Assembly: GCA_013214275.1 (NCBI GenBank)
Contig: JABSPP010000005.1
Span: forward strand, 1 to 36,151
Length of the DNA: 36,151 nucleotides
Reading direction: 5' to 3'
DNA from: Flavobacteriaceae bacterium
GTDB taxonomy: Bacteria > Bacteroidota > Bacteroidia > Flavobacteriales > Flavobacteriaceae
In this document: positions 32,023-36,151 of the stretch, piece after piece
Position numbering within the stretch: position 1 is the stretch's first letter
Layout of the letters: every line of letters starts with the position of its first letter
Notes under the pieces: model-generated
Databases searched by the model: none
What the model was told of the DNA's origin: nothing
Seen by the model: only the letters and a program-made list of their open reading frames with translations
Translations under genes and position numbers: made by a program

Positions 32023-32958
32023 ATGTTAAAAGTTGAAAATATCTCTTTTGGATATAACGGGCAAAAAGAAATTTTGAAACACTTTTCTTTTGAGCTGGAC
32101 GCAGGAGAGCATCTCTGTATTATGGGAGAAAGTGGTTCTGGAAAATCTACTTTACTCAAAGCTATTTATGGCTTATTAGATCTTAAAGGTGGAAAGCTCT
32201 CTTGGAAAAATCAGCCAATTTTAGGTCCTGCTTTTCACCTAGTTCCTGGAATGGATTTTTTTAAATATGTTCCTCAGGATTTTGATTTAATGCCTTATAC
32301 CTCTGTAGAAGAAAATATCGTAAAATTCCTCTCTCGTTTTGATCTTGAAGAAACTCAACAAAGGACTCAAGAGTTACTAGAAGTTGTAGAAATGCAACCT
32401 TTTGCAAAACAAAAAGTGAAGACTTTGAGTGGAGGGCAGCAACAACGTGTTGCCATAGCTAGAGCTTTGGCAAAAGAGCCAGAATTAATCTTACTTGATG
32501 AACCATTCAGTCAGATAGATACTTTTAGAAAGAACTCGCTTAGAAGGATGCTATTTGCCTATTTAAAAGAAAACAATATTACCTGTGTTGAAGCCACTCA
32601 CGACGGAAGTGATGCCTTATCCTTTGCAGATCAAGTAATGGTGATTAAAGATGGTCAAATTTTAGCAAAAGGAATTCCATCTAAATTATATCAAAACCCA
32701 CCACACCTGGATGTAGCTACTTTATTTGATGATGTGAATATGATGGTGATCGATGGTAAAAAACACTTGCTGTATCCTCATCAAATTAAAATGGTACCCT
32801 CATCAGAGCACCGAGCAACAGTGAATAAATCCTATTACAAAGGGTTTTACTGGCTCATTGAAGCTATGTTTGATGATGGGGTTATTTTTTTTCAACATAC
32901 AACACAAATCCCATCAGGAAATACGGTTAATATTGATTTTTCGTCCATTCCAGACTAG
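32023..32958 (+). CDS. Orphan ABC transporter ATP-binding protein with TOBE-like tail
   Basis: The 311-residue ATPase has Walker A GESGSGKST (35-43), Q-loop glutamine Q85 (VPQD), signature LSGGQQQR (135-142), Walker B LILLDEP (155-161) and switch histidine H193 (ATHD). The last 75 residues (LYPHQIKMVPS to NTVNIDF) form a TOBE-like beta domain, as in PotA/FbpC-type importers. No permease or binding-protein gene is adjacent, so the substrate is unknown. An in-frame ATG at 31990 exists, but that extension would be translated from the terminator hairpin and has no family match; ATG at 32023 gives MLKVENISFGY. Its 3' end overlaps the opposing GreA/B-like gene by 45 nt. Confidence 0.9.
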   Translation: MLKVENISFGYNGQKEILKHFSFELDAGEHLCIMGESGSGKSTLLKAIYGLLDLKGGKLSWKNQPILGPAFHLVPGMDFFKYVPQDFDLMPYTSVEENIVKFLSRFDLEETQQRTQELLEVVEMQPFAKQKVKTLSGGQQQRVAIARALAKEPELILLDEPFSQIDTFRKNSLRRMLFAYLKENNITCVEATHDGSDALSFADQVMVIKDGQILAKGIPSKLYQNPPHLDVATLFDDVNMMVIDGKKHLLYPHQIKMVPSSEHRATVNKSYYKGFYWLIEAMFDDGVIFFQHTTQIPSGNTVNIDFSSIPD

Positions 32959-33360
32959 CTTGGATCCTTGTGTTTGACCTAACAACAATTGACCAATGGG
33001 TGATGAAGTGGAAATGGCATAAAAAATACGATTACCCGTGGTCAACTGACCAGCACTAATACTTAAAAAAAAGTTGCCTAAGTTTGTTTCGACTAGACTC
33101 CCAAGACTAATTATTTCTGAACTAGAGGTTAAGTCGATTTTTGTTAATGTCTTCTTCATCTGTTGAACACTATTTAACTGCTGACCAGCTTTTTCTATTT
33201 CTAACTGAAACATGGCACGAGCAGTCTCATGTTTATCACCAACTGAACTTTTGGTTTCGGAGGTTAGTGCCTGTTGGTTAGACTTTATCGTTTGTGTAAC
33301 GGTCTGCAAACGGGTTTTTACAAACTCCACACAGAGCTCATATAACTGTGTTTTTAACAT
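32914..33360 (-). CDS. GreA/GreB C-terminal-domain-like protein
   Basis: The 148-residue protein has an N-terminal helical region (residues 5-75, with the conserved ETKSSVGDKHETARAM). A C-terminal domain follows with GSLVETNLGNFFLSIS, AISTSSPIGQLLLGQTQGSKLVWNGRKININRI, which closely follows the FKBP-like domain of GreA/GreB (SPLGxALLGKxxGD). GreA/B act in the secondary channel of RNA polymerase; this protein may bind polymerase likewise, but cleavage-stimulating acidic residues at a coiled-coil tip are not evident. ATG at 33360 is preferred; the 38-codon upstream extension is unlike the family. I recall relatives being mislabelled as 3-oxoacyl-ACP synthase. Its last 45 nt lie antisense to the ABC gene. 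Confidence 0.82.
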   Translation of the reverse strand: MLKTQLYELCVEFVKTRLQTVTQTIKSNQQALTSETKSSVGDKHETARAMFQLEIEKAGQQLNSVQQMKKTLTKIDLTSSSEIISLGSLVETNLGNFFLSISAGQLTTGNRIFYAISTSSPIGQLLLGQTQGSKLVWNGRKININRIS

Positions 33361-33634
33361 GATAAATTGGTTTCGATCATTTTTACAACTAACATGGGTT
33401 TGAGGTGATAAGGACATGTGTAAAGTACAACTTTTTTGGGCATGTAAAAAGGAGTTTCGTATAGGTAAAACCAATGTTTAATAGCACTGCTGAAAGCAGG
33501 CTATTTTAGAGGATAAAAAGCTATAATTAAGCAAATTAGAGATTGTATTGAGTTAATAATGCCTATACTCAGGATATACTAACGATGCCTTCATGAAAAA
33601 AATCACGTACTTTTAACGCCTAAAACAATTTGTG

Positions 33635-34180
33635 ATGAATATCCTAGATGTTATAATTGTTGTCCTGCTTGTCTTTGCCTTTGTAAGAGGTTTCGTAAAG
33701 GGCTTTTTTGTAGAAGTTGCATCTTTAGTGGCTTTAGTTGGTGGTATTTGGGGGGCAATCCACTTTTCATATTTTGCTGTAGCATTGTTGGAAGATTATG
33801 TAGACTGGGATAAAAATTATATCCTACTCGTTGCATTCGCTATTACGTTTATCGCAATTGCTCTGGGGATTTCCTATCTGGGCAAAGGACTGACTAAAAT
33901 GGCCGATATTGTGGCTCTAGGCTTGGTTAATAAAGTGATGGGAGGAATTTTTGCCTTTTTGAAAAGCTTGGTAATTATTAGTGTAGCTCTTGTATTTTTT
34001 ACCAAGTTGAACAATACCATCACCATTGTAAAGAAGTCAACACTCGAAAATTCTGTGTTATACGTTCCAGTAAAAAGTGTTGTTCAAGTTATTTTCCCTT
34101 CAATTACAAGAAAATTTGAAACCGAGCAACCCAAGGCAAAAGAGCATACAGCGTCTTGGGAATCCCTAAAGTCAAAATAG
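33635..34180 (+). CDS. CvpA family membrane protein
   Basis: The 181-residue inner-membrane protein has four hydrophobic segments and the CvpA signature near its start (NILDVIIVVLLVFAFVRGFVKGFFVEVASLVAL), followed by MADIVALGLVNKVMGGIFAFLKSLVI. In E. coli CvpA is needed for colicin V production; in other bacteria it is linked to envelope stress, and its molecular role is unclear. ATG at 33635 is taken; a GTG directly before it is also in frame. A near -7 box, TACTTTTA, lies at 33608-33615. It converges on the SulP gene across a 41-nt gap holding a weak inverted repeat (TTCGA/TCGAA). Confidence 0.9.
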   Translation: MNILDVIIVVLLVFAFVRGFVKGFFVEVASLVALVGGIWGAIHFSYFAVALLEDYVDWDKNYILLVAFAITFIAIALGISYLGKGLTKMADIVALGLVNKVMGGIFAFLKSLVIISVALVFFTKLNNTITIVKKSTLENSVLYVPVKSVVQVIFPSITRKFETEQPKAKEHTASWESLKSK

Positions 34181-34221
34181 AACTTTTTTCGAAGAGTAAG
34201 ACCCTCGAAGAAAACCTTATT

Positions 34222-36087
34222 TTACAGAGAAGATGATGAGTTCTTCTTAAGCCATTGGATACAAGCATCAAACTCTTCAAATATCTTATCCTCTCCAACA
34301 AGATCAGGGATAATATCAATGCGCTCCATCATAAATCGTGGTTGTTGTTGAGGATGTACAAAAAGTACCGTTTTACCTGAATCTATTAAGCTTACAAGCA
34401 TGTCTTCTAAAGCATATAATCCAGACTGATCCATATAGGGCATCCGATCCATACGAATGACAATAGTATGAGCGGAAGAAGGAATTTGTTTGGATAATTG
34501 CTGAAATTCACTGGTAAAACCAAAGAATAACGGACCGTTGACATGCTTTACGAAAACTGTATTTTTCAATTCTTTAGTAATGTCTTTTTCATCGTCCCAA
34601 GAGTCCTCACCCAAAGGTGTTACGGTCGATTTTTTGGCGGTTAAATCACCTGTTTTTTTCATAAAGATCAAAGAGGCAAAAACCAGACCTATGCCCACAG
34701 CATAGATTAAATCCCAGAATGTGGCAAGAGCCATTACGGTAAACATAATCAATACTTCTGAACTAAGCTTTACAGCCCCAATTTTAAAATCTTTGGGTAA
34801 GGAAGAGATTGCTCTCAACCCTTTATAATCCATCACGCCAATACCTACGGTAACTAAGATTCCCGCCAAAACAGCTTGTGGTATTTTAGACGCCGCAGAC
34901 CCAAGGCCGAGAAGTACAACAAGTAGCATGATACCAGCAATCATTCCTGATAATTTTGTTTTTCCTCCTGCATTGATATTCACTACTGTTCTAATAGTTG
35001 CACCTGCGCCTGGGATACCACCAAAAATTGATGCAATACTGTTACCAATTCCTTGCCCTATCAATTCTCTATTGGGTTTGTGTTTGGTTTTGGTCATGTT
35101 ATCGGCTACAACACTTGTAAGCAGCGAATCAATAGATCCTAAAAGGGCAAGAGTCAACGCTGTGAGGATATATGGACTCACAGTACTTAGCTCGAAAGAG
35201 GTAAAAATATCTACATTAGGCAGGGGAAAGTCTGTTGGTATTTTCTCAATTGAGGCATAGTTCAAATTCAACCCGACAGCAACCCCAGAAACAACAATCA
35301 ATGCAACCAGTGAGCTGGGAATTTTTGTTGTAATTCGCTTGAATCCATAAATAATAAAAATAGTAACTAAGGTTAATAAAAGCTCTAACCAGCGAACCTT
35401 TTGAAGCATTCTAGGGAGTGTTTTAAGAGACCCCAAAACTCCAGAGGCTTCTTTTTTTGCCAAATTCTGAGCTTCTTTATGCACCACATCAGAAGAAATA
35501 AGCTTCCCTTGATTGACAGTTTCTTGATAGTCCTCTAAGGTTAAAACACCCTCTTTTTTTGCTTTTTCATCCAATATAGTTTTCAGCACAGCTTGCTCTG
35601 CAAGAGTTTCAAACTGTTGAACAAATTGGGTGTCCTCTTTTACATTATATCCAAGTGAAGGAGCAAACTGAGAGATGATAATCATCAATCCGATAGCAGT
35701 CATAAATCCAGAAACCACGGGATATGGAATGTAACGAATGTACTTTCCTAACCCTAAACCTCCCAGTCCAATTTGGAAGATTCCTGCAAGTAGAAAGACC
35801 GTTAGGATGGCGGGAAGTGCATCATTAACATCACCATTATTGGTAGCAATAATCCCAGCAATTACGACTGTACTTAGGGCTGTCATTGGTGCTGTGGGAC
35901 CAGAAATTTGTGTTGAAGTTCCTCCGAATAGCGCTGCAAAGAAGCTAATGAAAATAGCACCATAGAGCCCTGCGCTTGGGCCAAGACCAGATGATACACC
36001 AAAGGCTAACGCTAGTGGTAAAGCAACAATACCTGCCGTGATACCACCAAAAGCATCACCTTTAAAGTTTGAAAATAAGTTTTTCAT
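34222..36087 (-). CDS. SulP family anion transporter with STAS domain
   Basis: The 621-residue inner-membrane transporter of the SLC26/SulP family probably carries sulfate, bicarbonate or another anion. The membrane part starts at residue 10 with GGITAGIVALPLALAFGVSSGLGP (one long run, the SulP signature region) and includes SGPTAPMTAL, TALTLALLGSIDSLLTS and IPGAGATIRTVVN. A C-terminal STAS domain (about 500-612) contains VNGPLFFGF and MDRMPYMDQSGLYALEDML. Between residues 148 and 230 lies a charged, predicted helical insert much longer than in usual SulP proteins. Its start overlaps the possible end of an upstream gene by 4 nt. Substrate cannot be decided here; a bicarbonate role would fit a carbonic anhydrase neighbour, which is not visible. 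Confidence 0.93.
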   Translation of the reverse strand: MKNLFSNFKGDAFGGITAGIVALPLALAFGVSSGLGPSAGLYGAIFISFFAALFGGTSTQISGPTAPMTALSTVVIAGIIATNNGDVNDALPAILTVFLLAGIFQIGLGGLGLGKYIRYIPYPVVSGFMTAIGLMIIISQFAPSLGYNVKEDTQFVQQFETLAEQAVLKTILDEKAKKEGVLTLEDYQETVNQGKLISSDVVHKEAQNLAKKEASGVLGSLKTLPRMLQKVRWLELLLTLVTIFIIYGFKRITTKIPSSLVALIVVSGVAVGLNLNYASIEKIPTDFPLPNVDIFTSFELSTVSPYILTALTLALLGSIDSLLTSVVADNMTKTKHKPNRELIGQGIGNSIASIFGGIPGAGATIRTVVNINAGGKTKLSGMIAGIMLLVVLLGLGSAASKIPQAVLAGILVTVGIGVMDYKGLRAISSLPKDFKIGAVKLSSEVLIMFTVMALATFWDLIYAVGIGLVFASLIFMKKTGDLTAKKSTVTPLGEDSWDDEKDITKELKNTVFVKHVNGPLFFGFTSEFQQLSKQIPSSAHTIVIRMDRMPYMDQSGLYALEDMLVSLIDSGKTVLFVHPQQQPRFMMERIDIIPDLVGEDKIFEEFDACIQWLKKNSSSSL

Positions 36088-36151
36088 ATTAGATTATTTG
36101 CTTTATCAATATTAAGAATTAGATTCCCTGTTTTTTCTCCAGTTTCGGCAT
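36084..36151 (-). CDS. Possible 3' end of an upstream gene coupled to SulP
   Basis: One minus-strand frame stays open from the window edge for 21 codons (ending NIDKANNLI) and stops at TGA, overlapping the SulP ATG as ATGA. The other two frames are closed within a dozen codons. Similar ATGA coupling is used elsewhere in this window, so a real upstream gene is plausible, but the piece is too short to identify. Confidence 0.35.
   Translation of the reverse strand, partial: AETGEKTGNLILNIDKANNLI

Noticed and set aside
33361..33474. 38-codon extension of the GreA/B-like gene
   Set aside because: The extension is unlike the family; ATG at 33360 gives the expected short N-terminal helix region.
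1..36151. CRISPR array, tRNA, rRNA, insertion sequence or prophage
   Set aside because: No regularly spaced repeats, cloverleaf-like sequences, transposase or phage genes were seen; the only dispersed repeat is the 112-nt element.

Overview
The window looks like a chromosomal core segment of a marine-type member of the Flavobacteriaceae (Bacteroidota). The signs are low-GC DNA, start regions without Shine-Dalgarno sequences, and repeated matches to the Bacteroidota -7 promoter element TAnnTTTG just upstream of starts. It also has a secreted protein with a type IX secretion sorting tail and several families typical of this phylum: DUF4270, DUF4271, DUF4296 and DUF3109.

Layout. 1-3041: a truncated FAD-dependent reductase and tadA on the minus strand, divergent from dxs. 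3091-5839: a large surface or secreted BNR-repeat protein read in three successive frames. 5840-6173: gap with a 112-nt structured repeat. 6174-8280: dGTPase and an unrecognised accessory gene. 8281-8650: a gap rich in inverted repeats. 8651-12155: class Ia ribonucleotide reductase, nrdB then nrdA. 12156-14742: cold-shock protein, DUF3109, and a MarC/FAD-protein pair. 14775-19033: minus-strand operon of a GT5 half-protein, a DUF4270 lipoprotein and glmS. 19129-22999: panC, a second copy of the repeat, panD, a UPF0104 membrane protein and radA. 23034-24476: DUF4271 and hemD. 24838-27361: a translationally coupled trio of GT2 glycosyltransferase, dihydroorotase and DUF4296 lipoprotein. 27355-34180: NAD-dependent epimerase, tyrS, prolyl oligopeptidase, orphan ABC ATPase, GreA/B-like protein and CvpA. 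34222-36151: a SulP transporter and perhaps the end of an upstream gene.

Most genes are housekeeping: nucleotide metabolism (dgt, nrdAB, pyrC), cofactors (dxs, panC, panD, hemD), cell-wall precursor supply (glmS), tRNA functions (tadA, tyrS) and DNA repair (radA). I find no CRISPR array, tRNA, rRNA, prophage or insertion sequence.

The most interesting signals are not ordinary genes. First, the secreted protein's reading frame is broken twice within about 50 nt, and both breaks fall exactly on canonical -1 slippery heptamers. Second, a 112-nt repeat occurs at 5981-6092 and 20101-20212 with near-identical flanks and a variable apical loop, as expected of a structured RNA or a REP-like element. 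Third, plus-strand RNA-like hairpins occur in gaps that no annotated gene explains: 8423-8543 and 24723-24750. Fourth, a conserved-looking GT5 N-domain protein has lost both the ADP-glucose-binding motif and the C-terminal half of glycogen synthase.
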